The notes under the pieces were generated by a model. The model saw only the letters and a program-made list of their open reading frames with translations. It did no database searches and was not told where the DNA came from. A program made the position numbers and the translations under genes. This document shows, one piece after another, positions 33,871 through 45,634 of a stretch of 64,000 bases of DNA; the stretch's first letter is position 1; the number at the start of each line of letters is the position of its first letter. Source of the DNA: Hyparrhenia diplandra. Taxonomy: Eukaryota > Streptophyta > Magnoliopsida > Poales > Poaceae. The stretch is taken from contig JADLZK010004567.1 in the NCBI GenBank assembly GCA_015847255.1, positions 1 to 64,000 of the forward strand, in the 5' to 3' direction.

Positions 33871-34907
33871 GAGGAGAAGGGGAACTGGTGCTCGAGGCCC
33901 GGCGTGGTGCCCCGGCGGTGACCATGGCGGTATTTATAGGCGAGGCAGCACACGTAGAGCGGTTTGCCGGAAATATCTCCCGGCATGGTCACCAAGCATC
34001 GCCGCGATATTTGTAAAGACGGTGGCCATGGCGACTAGTACGGAACAGCAGGTCAGCGGATGTCGGGAGACGGCCAAACGCCCGGCAAGGGCAGTTGGGC
34101 ACAGGGGTCAGCTAGGTCACTGTGCCAAGGTCGACGGTGCTGTGCATCGTGGTGCTGTTCGTGCGCTGGAAGGAAGGGAGGTGGGGAAGAAGGATATGAC
34201 ATGTGGGGCCTTCTTGTCAATGGGTGAAAAAAAAGGTGCTGCTGGTGCAGCATAGCTGGGCCAAGGTTGGGCGGGGGGGGAGAGAAGGAGATTTGGCCCA
34301 TGCGCCATTTTCTATTTACGGAATCCTTTTATTATTTTCCAGCAAGGTGTATAATACATATATAAGTATACACGATGTATTTCCCAGAAAGCAGAATAAA
34401 CTAAGCACATATTGATGATTGGAATGGGATTGTGGGCAGTGGGTAAATCAAGGTGGAGGCAAAGAAATATTTATGGTGAAGAATGTCACGGGAAATTATT
34501 TAGTGCCAATATAAATTTTAGAGCAACACACATGCAATCAAGTAACCAAACATACTGGCACTCAAACATATATCCTAAATCTATATGGTGAATTTTAATG
34601 CAAAGTTTTAGAAAACATTTTATTTTAAAAATTGGTTTTGCAAAAAATAAACTAGTCAAGTTTTAATTTGTTGTAAAGTTTTAATTTGCTGTAAATTTTA
34701 AAAAGTTCAAATTTTTAGTGATTTTTAACATGATGCAAAATTACGGATGTTACAGATGACAACTTAGTATTTAAGATGATGTTAAGAAATATCAACAAGT
34801 ATTTCTGGTGCCATTGCCGGAAAAAGTAGCTAAGCATTCAAAAAGGAATATTGATGCACTTTTACCCACTGATGTGAAAGAGGAAACCATTTATCTCTAC
34901 TCAAATA

Positions 34908-35203
34908 GGCTTACGAGCTTGTACACAGGCTTCTAAAGCCACACGATTAGCTGCTGCACCAGGTGCATTTCCCCAAGGATGTCCTAAAGTTCCTCCACCA
35001 AATTGTAATATGGAATCGTCTCCAAAGATTTCGGTCGAGCTAGCATATGCCAAACATGAATACCCCTCGAAGCCACCGGTATAACACCGCATGGATACCC
35101 AGTCCCAAGTGAAAAAAGATACCGCGAGAACGATCATTTTCAATAAAATCATCGCGCAATAAATCAACAAAACCTAAAGTTATTTCGCGTTACCCTTGTT
35201 CTT
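34908..35203 (-). pseudogene. rbcL: Plastid rbcL fragment in nuclear DNA
   Basis: The minus strand encodes TEIFGDDSILQFGGGTLGHP and WGNAPGAAANRVALEACVQA, the C-terminal barrel of the Rubisco large subunit. An upstream part reads as REITLGFVDLLRDDF and FFTWDWVSM in another frame. Small indels and substitutions break the frame, so it is not functional. It covers roughly 100 codons of about 475. It lies between the primer site and gag of element B, so plastid DNA entered a retrotransposon leader. A mitochondrial route cannot be excluded. Confidence 0.9.
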
Positions 35204-35219
35204 GTTGTCTATTTTTTGA

Positions 35220-38200
35220 TATTTTATGCGGGGTAATGTATGACCAGTTTTGATCTTCCGACAAATTTCATTGATGATCTAGAAAAACTAATCGAAGGAT
35301 AAAAGCCAAACTCAAGAAAGTTCTAGCTTCAACATCGGAGAACAACCAGATCTAGCGAAGCTTAACACCAGAATTTGAAGCTATGGTTAACAGGACTCTC
35401 CGTGAATTCTCTACTCCAACTATGGATAACATCCATACTGGACTGAGGGTTGAAATTGGAGAAAATTTTGAGCTCAAGCCAGCGCTCATCAATATGGTGC
35501 AAGCTAACCAGTTTTGTGGAAAGGCACATGAAGATGCAAGTGCGCATCTCCAACACTTTTTAGAGATCTGCTGTACTTCCGCCATCGGAGGAGTTACTAG
35601 AGATGTCGTATTACTCCATCTTTTCCCATTCTCACTTTTGGGGAAGGCAAAGCAATGGTTTTAGGCCAGCAAAGATAGAAATACTATTTGGGATATCTGC
35701 TCTACTGCCTTTCTAGCAAAGTTCTTTCCCGTAGACAAGACCAATGCTCTACGTGGGAAAATTTTGAGTTTTCAGCAGCAACATGATGAATCTATCCCTG
35801 AGGCATGGGAATGCTTTCAAGACTATATTTTAGAATATCCTCATCATGGAATGGAGGACTGACTACTTATGCGGACTTTCTACCATGGGCTGACCAATAA
35901 CACCCATAAGAATATGGATGCTGCTGCTGGAGGTGCTTTTCTATCACTCACAATCCCACAAGCATAAGCTCTTATGGCAAAAATGGCCTCCAGCCAAGGT
36001 TGGAATGAAGAACGTCTTCAACCCTGCAAAAGAGGTGGAGGTATGCACCAGCTCAAGAAAGTAGACGTGTTGTCTCGCTAAGATGGACTTACTAATGAAG
36101 AGGCTTAAAGAACGAGTTAATGAGAAGCAAGAAGTCATGCACATTCATGATTCCCGCATGACATGTGAAGAGTGTGGAAATGCCGGGCATTCAGGAAACA
36201 ACTACCCTGAAATTCAAGAGGATGTGAACTTCATCAACAATAACAATTATCGTCCTTAGCAGAATCAGAATTGGAATCAGCAACAAAGGCCGAACTACCA
36301 AGGTAACTACCAAGGTAATTATTAAGGTAATAATTTCAATCAACTACCCTTGAGAGAATTAATTTCTGGCCATGGTAAAATAATGGAGGGTTTATCTAGA
36401 TAGATATCTACCAATGACAAAATGCTAGAAAATATAAATAATAGATTGGATAGCTTTTCATCCGCCATTATGAACCAGCATAGCTTTAATAAAATGATAG
36501 AATAACAAATAGCTCAACTAGCCGCCGCTGTTGATATTCTGGGGAAACCATCCAGAAGGTCTAGAAACTGCAAATCTTGTCTATATTCACAATGTAGGAT
36601 GTTACTATAAACAACGATCATTTGGAGGATGGAAGGATGATTCCTTCACCATCGTGAAAGGCGATCCTGGAAGACCTGTCATCCCCATAGCTATTGGACC
36701 TCACACATTCAAAGAAGCTATCTATGACTTTGGAGTAAGTGTCAACATCATGCCAAAGGTAATGTATGAGAAAAATACATGAAGATACTTTGTTATACAC
36801 AACTATAAGTTTATAGCTTGCAGATCGAGACACTCGCTACCCCAAAGAAATGAATTCTTGAAGATATTTGTGTACGAAAGTGGGACGGTCATATGTATCC
36901 AAGAGATTTTGTGGTCGTAGAAATAGGTGGAGATGAAAGGGCACCCATCATTTTGGGCTGACCTTTTTTGAGCACTGCCAAAGCCATTATCTACGCTAGC
37001 AGTGCCAAGATCTATTTCAAATCAAGGATAGAAAGGAGAAGTTCATTTTCAAGAATAGGATATTGCAATCTCCTAGTCACCCACAAAAGGTGTACATTTA
37101 TGATGACACAACAGCAGACAAGAAGGAGAACAACCGAAGGAGCAATAGAACCGGGAAGCAACAACAAGAATCAAGTAAGGATGATCAACACAGTCTGATC
37201 GGAGTACGACCATCTCCTCGCTTCACCATATCTCACCAAGAAGGATGATCCAGGTGTACCAACAATCAAATGCACAATTGAACAGAGAATCTTCAGCCAC
37301 ACCTTCTACGACATTGGGTCAAGCGTTAATATATTGTCTAAGGAGGCGTTTCCAAAATCTTAACCGTGGCGGTTATTCCTAGAAAAACCGCCACGGTTAA
37401 TACCTCGATTAACCGTGGTAGTTTTTTAATTAATCATGGCGGTCATGAGAAACCGCCATGGTTAATAATTAAGCGAGGTGGACATTACAAATCCAACCAC
37501 CACGGTAAATTAGGCCCAACAGGCGGCCCATCTTAGCCCGGTATCACTCATCGTATATATCTGAGAGAACTAGGGTTTCTTCGAACCATCTCCACTCCCT
37601 CCCTCAGAACCCGCCTCTACTCCCTCAGCCCCCATCTCGCATGACGCGTGCCCCATCTCGCCCTCTCTCTCACTCGGCGACACTGGCACTCCCACCGCCC
37701 CCGCACTTCCTCCCCTCGTCTCCATCTCCCCTTTGCGCCGCACTTCCTCCCCTCCCCTCCATCACCTAGATGCCGGCGGTCGCACTTCCTCCCCTCTCCC
37801 CATGCGGTGGCGGTCATGGCAAGGCGGTGGCAGTGGCGAGCTACGGTGGCGGCGGTATCCGCGGGCCTCCCTGCGCCGGTCGGGGGGTGACACCGACGCG
37901 GATGGGCCTCCCTTCGCGTGGATCTGGTGATACCGGCGCGGATGGACACCTCCGTGTGTGTGGATTCGGCATCACCGGCTCTGATCCACATGGGTCGAGG
38001 ACGTTTGCGCCCCCGATGGCGAGATCGAGGGCACTATCATCCTTCGATGACGGATCAAGGGCAGTGGCGTCCCCTGGCAGCGGATCGATGGCGGTGGCAG
38101 TGGATCGAAGAGTGCGGCCATGGCGAGGCACACAGAGCGGCCAGGGCGGTGGGTGCGACCTCTAGGTCTAGATCGACCACCTCTAGGTGCGGATCCGACC

Positions 38201-38912
38201 TCGGGGCCCACGGATCGACAAACTCGATAGTGGATCATCGGCGGGAGGTCTAGATCCGGCGTCGGGAGGCTGCGGTGGCGCGAGGCCAGCTCTAGGCCCG
38301 TTAGGGTTTGGGATGGGCGTTTCTCTTTTTTGATTTCCTATTTCCTTAACCGTGGCGGGCAAAAAGCGCCGCGGTACCGGCCTTAGCTCCCCTTTGTACC
38401 CCCACACATGTGCATTTTGCAGATGGCGGGCGGTACATTTTGATTTTTGGATGGAATAGCAAAAAGACATCATGTCAAGATTCAAGATTACTATGTTCCT
38501 CTGGATTTCATGGTACTAGACATGGGAGAAGAATAGAATGATCCACCCATCATCCTTAGAAGACCATTCCTCAATACCATCGGTCGATCATCTACATCAA
38601 ATCAGGGAAAATCCATTTCCAATTCCTTGGAGAAAAGGTACCTTTGTTATTTCAATAACTATACAACTTATGAATAGCCAAAGAAGGACCACTCTAGGAG
38701 AAGATGTCGATCATCTCAATGCAAGCTAGGTGAATCAACTCCCAAAGAATGAAGAGGAAGTAGAAATTAAGAAGGATGAATCTCCTACACCAAAGTCAAG
38801 TCCACAGACCAAGCAAGTTTGGAAAGAGAAGGTGACATCATCATCAAGCTCACTACCACAAGAGATATCACCATTAGGGTCTCCATCTCCGGAGTCGACC
38901 GATGAACCCTGA
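35220..38912 (+). pseudogene. Element B gag with two retropepsin-like domains, broken
   Basis: Gag block at 35383-35664: FELKPALINMVQANQFCGKA, ASAHLQHFLEIC, LFPFSLLGKAKQWF. This is the PF03732-type retrotransposon gag. Then comes a zinc knuckle at 36164-36205 (CEECGNAGHSGNNYP) whose last Cys is Tyr. A first protease-like region at 36650-36780 has IYDFGVSVNIMPK. A second at 37300-37345 has FYDIGSSVNILSK. Its second half, YYVPLDFMVLDMGEE, is displaced to 38487 by a CACTA-like insertion, followed by a DPPIILRRPFLNT segment and an acidic tail to 38912. Many stops. No RT or integrase follows, so B was non-autonomous or is deleted. Confidence 0.8.
37354..38440. mobile_element. CACTA-family insertion with degraded ends
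   Basis: Subterminal AACCGTGGCGGTT and AACCGCCACGGTTAAT repeats (37362-37510 and around 38347) match the elements at 49571 and 16543. The centre (37600-38300) is GC-rich without domains, like the 16543 copy. The left end keeps only CAAAATCTT of the family terminus and the right end lacks TAGTAGTG, so both tips are lost. About 27 codons of the host protease also appear missing. Confidence 0.7.
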
Positions 38913-40560
38913 AGAATGAAGGACATGACAAGAAGTCCTGTTTAAATCACCGAACCCTCGCCAGGAGGTAACATCGATAGTTATCCATATTTACTTTCTC
39001 GCATTTGCATAATTCATTTCCTATATCATGTTTACTTTACTACATCTGCATTGAAAAAGAAACCAAAAATATTGTTCATCGTTGCATTGCATTAAAAACC
39101 TAAAGCCCCATGTGAATAACTCTTTGGTGGGTAAAACCCCATAGAAGTATTCACCATGGTGGCATAAAAATAAATAAATATGCATTCGTCTTGTTATATT
39201 TTCTTTGCATCATATAAAATATAAAAATCCAAAAACATTGATATCCTATTGAAAATTCTGTTAAGAAGAAAAATCCAAATCATAATCATAATCTTAAAAG
39301 CTCTAGACAACTAAGTCTTAAGTGGCCAAACCACTAACACTTAATCTATTCCACGTTTTGTTGTCTATTTGAGTTCCTCAAGATTTAAAAGATAGGATAA
39401 GCATGTGGAAGTTCTTTCCACTATTGGACCCTTGCCTCAATAGTCATCGACATCCATTAATGCTCCACAAGAGGAAGTACAATCACAGATGTTAGATTGA
39501 AAGAGTGTGTCAACATCTAGCTTGGGGAGAGCATCTCCCATGTATCCAACTAAGTATCTCTTTCCCTTTTTGGTTTGATTAAGTTTGTTTTATTCATAGT
39601 TAAAAAAAAATGCAAAACTAAAACTAAAATAAAAATTTATTTTCTCTATAACATTAGTATGTGATTTTAAAATTTAGAAATAAAAAGAGAGATCGTATAC
39701 AAAAGTTTGCTTTTTTCAAAAGATAGCTCAATTTGAAATGATGAATAGTTGCTCTATTGCAATTCTTTTCAAGTACCTAGTTTCCAACCTTGAGTTCTCC
39801 CGAGTTTTGGATAAAACTATTTTCGATGTAAAGATTTACTCTGAACTTAAAACTTATGGGTTGCATATGCTTGATCTAAGTCTAGGTAATTGGAGGATAT
39901 GATATCGTAGGCATGAAAGCTGCTATTTATCTTGTTCATAATGATACTAAAGTTTCAGAGATTTATCTTTTGAAAAAAAAAAAATGCCATGATGAGTTCC
40001 CTGTATGACAAAGCTTACATTCCCACCAGAGCCAAACATGTTATTTAGGCTTGGAAAACTTCCACATATATTCCGCTTGCTTTTTTTACATTGAGTTTTG
40101 TCAAGCTTTGGAACCCTTATGAAAGATTTGTTATGCTCTTAAAATCAAGATCACATACACACCACCCAAATATGCAGTACTCCTACACTAGGAGTAGGCA
40201 TAAAAACATGTTTCCATTTAGATCCACCTAAAAATGTTTTACTCCTGCTTTGGGAGTAAACAAAAACATGCGATAGGTTTTCCATCCACCCAATAAATGC
40301 TCCAAGTTCTTGTTACTATCTCTTAAAGTTCTGTTGCAGAAAAGAAGCATGGGCTATGCAAAAAGAGAAAAAAAAAGAGAGTTGAAAAAAAATGGAAACA
40401 AAAGTGTTCGAGATATTGAAAACAATGGGTACTTAGACACTGGCCTAAAAAAAAAGAGAAGAAAGAAAAGAATAAAGATAGCCCCTATTCTCTCACAAAA
40501 ATATTTTCAAATTTTAAAAGAGAGATAAGTTTTCAAAAGAGCAAGGTAGAATTAGGTTAG
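38913..40560 (+). other. Element B 3' non-coding region
   Basis: AT-rich. It contains TCTAGCTTGGGGAGAGCATC, a phrase typical of the region between gag-pol and the 3' LTR in this retrotransposon group. No RT, RNase H or integrase is visible, and no LTR B copy follows. Confidence 0.55.
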
Positions 40561-40563
40561 CCA

Positions 40564-40564
<1 letters not shown>

Positions 40565-40614
<50 letters not shown>
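40565..40614. repeat. (TA)n microsatellite
   Basis: About 50 bp of pure TA directly left of the foldback element. Confidence 0.95.
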
Positions 40615-40618
<4 letters not shown>

Positions 40619-40989
40619 AAAATACTTTCTACTCTCTCGGGAGTAGTTACTCCCATGTGTATATCTCCAGATTTAGGGCATATATGACCGAACCAAGTGT
40701 ATGGAGGCAAAGTATATGTTCATACTAGACCACCTAGGGTGGTATGTATGTTAAGTATGCATGCATACATAGAGTATATGGATATACTTATTTTATATAC
40801 TACAAGTAGTGGCATTTTAGTAATATATTAAAAAATATGGGTTCCTTCGAAAATTTTTTAGGGTAGTAAGATTTGAAGTATCTTAATACGAGTATATAAA
40901 CATACTCAAACTGCTAAATTAGTATGAACACATACGTAATGTGTTTTTCGAAGATGGGAGTAACTACTCGGGAGTATAAAAACCTCACC

Positions 40990-40991
<2 letters not shown>
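40614..40991. mobile_element. Foldback MITE between TA and CA microsatellites
   Basis: The left CTCTCGGGAGTAGTTACTCC and the right ATGGGAGTAACTACTCGGGA are inverted copies, embedded in longer imperfect ends beginning TAGGG. The interior is AT-rich. Flanking (TA)n and (CA)n/(TA)n recall Micron-like elements of rice that insert in TA microsatellites. The name is inference. Confidence 0.6.
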
Positions 40992-41034
<43 letters not shown>

Positions 41035-41036
41035 CA
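40992..41036. repeat. (CA)n-(TA)n microsatellite
   Basis: About 34 bp of CA followed by TATATATACACA. Confidence 0.9.
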
Positions 41037-41189
41037 CACCACATATATCCATGCACATGCACATCTTGATTTGATTGTATGACTCATTTCTCTTTGGATC
41101 CGAGGTTTGACTTTACAATATATGCATTGCAAGTATGCTCTAGCTTTCTCGCTACCTATGAACTCCACATAAGCCTTAGTGGTAGGAAG

Positions 41190-42148
41190 AGAAAAGGCAC
41201 AAAAAAGTTTCACAACCGAGAGGGGAGGCCAGCTAGCCCCACCCTGATGGCCGATCAGCCTATGGAGCCCACCTGGCAGCCTCTCCTTTCTATGTCAGTT
41301 TCCCACCGCCTTTGAGAGTCCATGACCGCTATTGCTCAAGGTCAGTTTGTAATGAGGGCAAAGATTTGACGTTGCCATGGATTCATGGGCCCACAAGACT
41401 CCTGGTTCCCCCTATAAAAGGCCCCCTCATACCTCCTCCAGAAGGGAAAGCAATCAAGAGAAGAATAGTCCTCCACATTAGGATCTATCCTTTGTAAATA
41501 GCAAATAGTGAGATAGAGAGTGAGGGAAGAGTTTGGAGGAAGTGTTGGCCTGTCGGTGCTCTCTCTACGGCTTGTACCTTGGTGGATCCAAGTTCTACCT
41601 GAGCTTGCTTCTGAGACATCTCTAGTAATTGATTTCTGATTCAAGTAAGTTTCGTGATTATATTGTTCATCAGGATCATGACTCTTTTGAGTGCTTTATT
41701 CTTTTTCTACGAAGAGTAAAGTAGTAATTGTGGTGTAAGCGTGGTGCTTAGACTCTGGTTACTCATGGATGCACCCTGCATTCTAGATCGATGGTAGATC
41801 GCAAGGGTGACAGCCTCGTTGAGTCCTTTGTAGTCCACCTCCCGTTTGTAGGCCAAGTAGGACCCGGTTGCCATGGTATAACATACTCTGTTTATGCTCT
41901 CCTTAGTAATGTCCCCAAGTGAACACTAGAATACACAACTTACCCAAGTTAGAAATAGAGAACCGTAGTAGTCCTCTCTACGCTCCTCTGTTTATCCTTA
42001 GCCTTGGGTTGCTACCCCAAGTTAAGTTAGACTATAGTCAATCTCACATGTTTTCCTATGGATACGATACTTGAAATACTCTAGCTGAAAGCTACAGCGG
42101 TATACATGCACTTGTTTATTTATCTGCGTGTGTTTAAAAATACCAACA
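41190..42148 (+). repeat. Element A, 3' LTR (5' end missing)
   Basis: Matches 19085-19979 closely, including CTTTGAGAGTCCAT, GATTTGACGTTGCCATGG and the final TACCAACA. The first 250 or so bases of the LTR are missing, replaced by foldback and microsatellite sequence. CCCAT follows at 42149-42153. Confidence 0.82.
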
Positions 42149-42560
42149 CCCATCCATCTTGTTTCGGGTCAGATGTCTTCACTGGCATCTGACCTTGAGT
42201 CCACAATCCCATTCCACGATCGCATCCACATCAAATCCTCCATCAAAAGTCTAGCCTAGAACTTCTAGCTAGGTAGGTCCTCACCATGGAAACTAGGGTT
42301 TTTGGCCCTAGGGACCGTCAGTCTATTTGGCATGGATTCAAAGGCCGACAAGGTGATCGGGTTGTTGAAGAAGATGAAATTATTGGAGACAAGAAGAGCA
42401 TTAGGATAGAGGTGCCATAGCAGGGATCAGGTAGTGGGAGGATCCATAGGTAGTGGGGAAGGTATTGGCCAAGATTCTAGTCTGGGCAGAAGCCCGGTAA
42501 ATTTCACTCAGGCAGATCTAGTGTCCACTCAAGGGTGGAGTTGGGGAGTGCACATGTATT
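42149..42560. other. Unassigned spacer between elements A and E
   Basis: No domain or repeat end is recognised. It starts with the A target site. Confidence 0.3.
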
Positions 42561-44512
42561 TGTACTCTTGTATGTAGATGAAATATTATTGATTGGAAAT
42601 GATATTCCTATGCTACAAGTTGTCAAGTCTTCATTAAGAAATCATCTCTACGTAAGATCTAGGATAGGCAGCTTAGATTTTGGGCATTGAGATCTATAGA
42701 GATGGATCAAAAAAGGTTAATTGGATTAAGCCAAGGTGCATACAATGACAAGGTATCAAAATGATTCAATATGCAGGATTCCAAGAATGGTTTCTTGCCA
42801 AGTCACATGGCATTTCACTTAGCAATACTTAGTGTCCTTCGACGGTGATGAGCAAAAAAGAATGGGTATGATTCCATATGCCTCCATGGTCGGATCCATC
42901 ATGTATGCCATGCTATGTACACGCCCAGATGTTGCTTATGCTCTAAGTGTTACACGAATAGGTACCAATCTAACCCTGGTGAGGCTCACAGGTGGTTGTA
43001 AAGAATATCATGAAGTACTTGTGAAGAACTAAGGATATGTTCCTGATTTATGGAGGTAAGGAAGAACTCATTGTAAGTGGTTATTCACCAATGTTAGTTT
43101 CCAAACCGACAGAGATCATAGTCAAGACAATCTGGATTTGTGTTTTGCCTCAATGGAGGAGCGATAAGTTGGAAAAGTTCCAAGTAAGAAACGGTGGTTG
43201 ATTCTATGATAGAAGCCAAGTATATTGCAACATCGAAGCTACTAAGGAGGTTGTTTGGATTAGGAAGTTTGCTTCTGAGTTGGGTGAGCTTCCAAGTGCG
43301 CCAAATCCTTTGGACCTTTATTGTGATAATAATGGTGCCATTGCACAGGCCAAGGAGCCTAGATCACCCCAAAACTCCAAACATATACGTCAGCGATGTC
43401 ACCTTATTCGCAAGATTGTCAACAGAGGTGATGTGAAGATTTGCAAAGTGCACATGGATTTCAATGTTGCTGATGCATTGATGAAGCCTCTTCCATGACC
43501 AAAGCATGAGGCACACATGAGTGCAATCGGTATTACATACATGCATCATTTACTTTAGTGTGAGTGGAAGATAATTGTATAACGTCTTATGTTTATAAGT
43601 GCTGAATAAAGTGTTATTCAGTTTCTTGAATTATCATTATTAAATTGATTGGCAAGTACTTGACTTGTTCGTGAAACTCTATGTTTTGCAATGTTATTCA
43701 AAATTATCCCTAGTCTTATGCATGTCATTATGTGGGACAATAATGATTTTACAGATTAGCACATGTATTGATATTGATTGATGATCATGTTCCATGGATC
43801 ATTGGTATAGAGATATCAAATCAATAATGTGGACACATGAAAGAGATCATGGTGTTGGATTGACCCACTCTGTACATTGCTGGGATTGATATGTTAATAT
43901 ATGCCATCAAACGCGTTCCCGAGTGGTATACCTGCTGGATCCTTAGACCTGAGATCATCATTGTTTCTCACTATCTGTAGTGGCATTTTGGGGCTATCAA
44001 ACGCTACTCCACAATTGGATAGTTATAAAAGCAATTTTTGGATGTACCTTGAAACATAGGATGGGATCTGAGCAGATCAAGATGGAATTTGCTCCTCCTT
44101 CATAACAGGAGAGATACCTTTGGGCCCCTCAAGATGGCTGGATTAAGAAAGTTCATGGCCATACCAATATGATTAAATAGTTAATCATGATGTGACTAAA
44201 GAGTTAGTGAAAAGTTGTAATCCACTACTAGATCTAGTGAAGTGTTGAGTTATCACAAGGGTGGCACAAATCTCGCCTTGAGTTCAACAGGTATCATGTG
44301 GCAAAGGGATCAAGATGTGTGTGTATATCAAGGTTCGACCGATATGATCTTTGTGTGTAGCAGGATTCAATATGTACTGCTAGGTGCCGTTGTTGATTAA
44401 TAAATCAAAAATGGTTTTCGATTATGGCTGTCTTCACATGAACCTAACGGGTCACACACTTAAGGGGTTGGAATAGTTGCCTAGATGATTGACTCTAGTG
44501 CAAGTGGGAGAT
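42560..44512 (+). pseudogene. Element E: Ty1/copia reverse transcriptase and RNase H, 3' part
   Basis: FVLLYVDEILLIGNDIPMLQ-type text around 42565-42610 is the copia YVDD box (here YVDE). It is followed by MIPYASMVGSIMYAMLCTRP at 42868, then TDASFQTD-like and SWKS-like decayed RNase H blocks. Next come DLYCDNNGAIAQAKEPRS at 43313 and the end block DVKICKVHMDFNVADALMKP at 43430. Several shifts and stops. A non-coding 1-kb tail leads to the purine tract GCAAGTGGGAGAT (44500-44512) and the 3' LTR. The 5' half is missing. Confidence 0.85.
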
Positions 44513-45125
44513 TGTTGGTGATGTGCCCAAGAGGCAATCATACCTGTTATAAATTGGATCCATAAGTGGGTTAAAACATAATCCATTAGTATTGTACTAA
44601 TGGGCTTTTAATAAGAGACGGCTTTAAAACCCATGAGTGGAGGTGGAACATGCAACATTAATTAATGCCATATGGCTTGTTGATGTTGAGATAGCTAGGG
44701 AGTTCTCCTCCCTATATAAATTTACCAACACCTCATGGGAAAGATAACTCTTGGTCCTTTCAAGTCTAAGCCTAAGCCCCCTTTCTCTCGGCCGCGCGCT
44801 AGGTGCTAGCACACCAGGATAACTCTTGGTCCTTTCAAGTCTAAGCCTAAGCCCCCTTTCTCTCCCCCTCGGCTATGCGCTAGGTGCTAGCACACCGGCT
44901 CCTGGTGTTCCATCTCTGCATGTGTGGATACTATGGAGACGCTGTTGTTCTTGCTGCAGTGTTGATCGGTGACAAACATGAGGTGGGCGGATGTGTTGCT
45001 GCTGCTGGTACGCGAGGACGTACGATTACTTCGACTACATCGACGCACACGATATTGGGCTGCTCCAGCTCTTCTTCCGCTGCACTATGTGTCTAATGGT
45101 AACGATCCAAGATCCTCTGCTCACA
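44513..45125 (+). repeat. Element E, 3' LTR
   Basis: Starts TGTTGGTGATGTGCCC after the purine tract. The end near CTGCTCACA is inferred. It has a CTATATAAA box at about 44713. A 76-bp unit is tandemly duplicated inside it. Confidence 0.75.
44743..44894. repeat. 76-bp tandem duplication in LTR E
   Basis: Two copies of ATAACTCTTGGTCCTTTCAA through GGTGCTAGCACACC, offset by 76 bp and nearly identical, just downstream of the TATA box, so in the LTR transcript leader. Confidence 0.92.
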
Positions 45126-45129
45126 TGTT

Positions 45130-45627
45130 TTTATTTTGGTTGAACGTGGTAGATCTGCTTGTGTAGCATACCCGTTTCCCTACAATGATATGTGTACTAT
45201 CCAATAGTTTATTAGGACTAAAATTGTGTTGCATATTATGAAACCTAGTTATCATAGCCGCATCATGATCCGCCATCATTATATTAAGTTGTTCTGCAGT
45301 AACAACAGAAGATGCATATATTACTTTATGTGTGGTGTTACCTTGGGTTGAGTGGTAGTCGAAGGAGAAACTGGATTGACTACCTTGAACTTCTTTTTGT
45401 GCCACCCCTCACTGATCTAGCAAACAACTTGCAAGAGTGGCTTGTAAGTTAGCAGATTCTTCTCCTCCACCAGCTTGCAGAGATCCTGTAGGAGTTGATC
45501 AATCGTCATAGGATAGACGATGTTGTCAGGGTTGAACAGATCTGTGGGATCGTCCGCCTTCTTGCCATGGTCTTTGAACATGCTGACAGTTGATTAACGT
45601 TCGGTCCCAGCAGAGTCACCAAAAAGG
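45130..45627 (-). pseudogene. Element D gag start and primer site
   Basis: On the minus strand, after the LTR, TGGTGACTCTGCTGGGACC (about 45618-45600) resembles the primer-binding region of grass gypsy elements. An ATG at about 45580 opens MFKDHGKKADDPTDLFNPDN and continues to LLQVVC, then a stop. A further frame runs 45405-45121. Cut at about 45126 by LTR E. Confidence 0.65.
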
Positions 45628-45634
45628 GTGCTGC

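Larger units (their letters stand above)
22483..34754 (-). mobile_element. Element F: solo-LTR-like insertion in LTR B
   Basis: On the minus strand it starts TGTAACATCC (34754) and ends GGGTCCGACA (22483), with an exact GATGA target duplication at 22478-22482 and 34755-34759. After removal of element G it is about 4.2 kb with no gag-pol, so it is a large solo LTR or a large non-coding derivative. Parts: 22483-25775 includes tandem repeats and a GC-rich zone (25200-25780), and 33876-34754 is the other side. Minus-strand TATAAATA at 33938-33931 may be its promoter. Confidence 0.75.
21068..34797 (+). mobile_element. Element B, 5' LTR split by element F
   Basis: The LTR starts TGGTTGACTATAG at 21068 and runs to 22482. 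It then resumes after F at 34760 and ends ...GAAATATCAACA at 34797. A primer site TGGTGCCATTGCCGG follows at 34806-34820. Its start and inner AGGGGTTTAAACTAAT words are related to LTR A and LTR C, so the three are sister families. It contains TATAAATACAGGCCC near 21460, a likely promoter. No matching 3' LTR was found, so B is 3'-deleted. Confidence 0.72.

Noticed and set aside
34908..35203. Functional rbcL gene
   Set aside because: Only the C-terminal part, frameshifted, and surrounded by retrotransposon sequence.
37617..38485. Several frames of 80-130 residues
   Set aside because: Inside the CACTA-like insertion, low-complexity translation in all phases.
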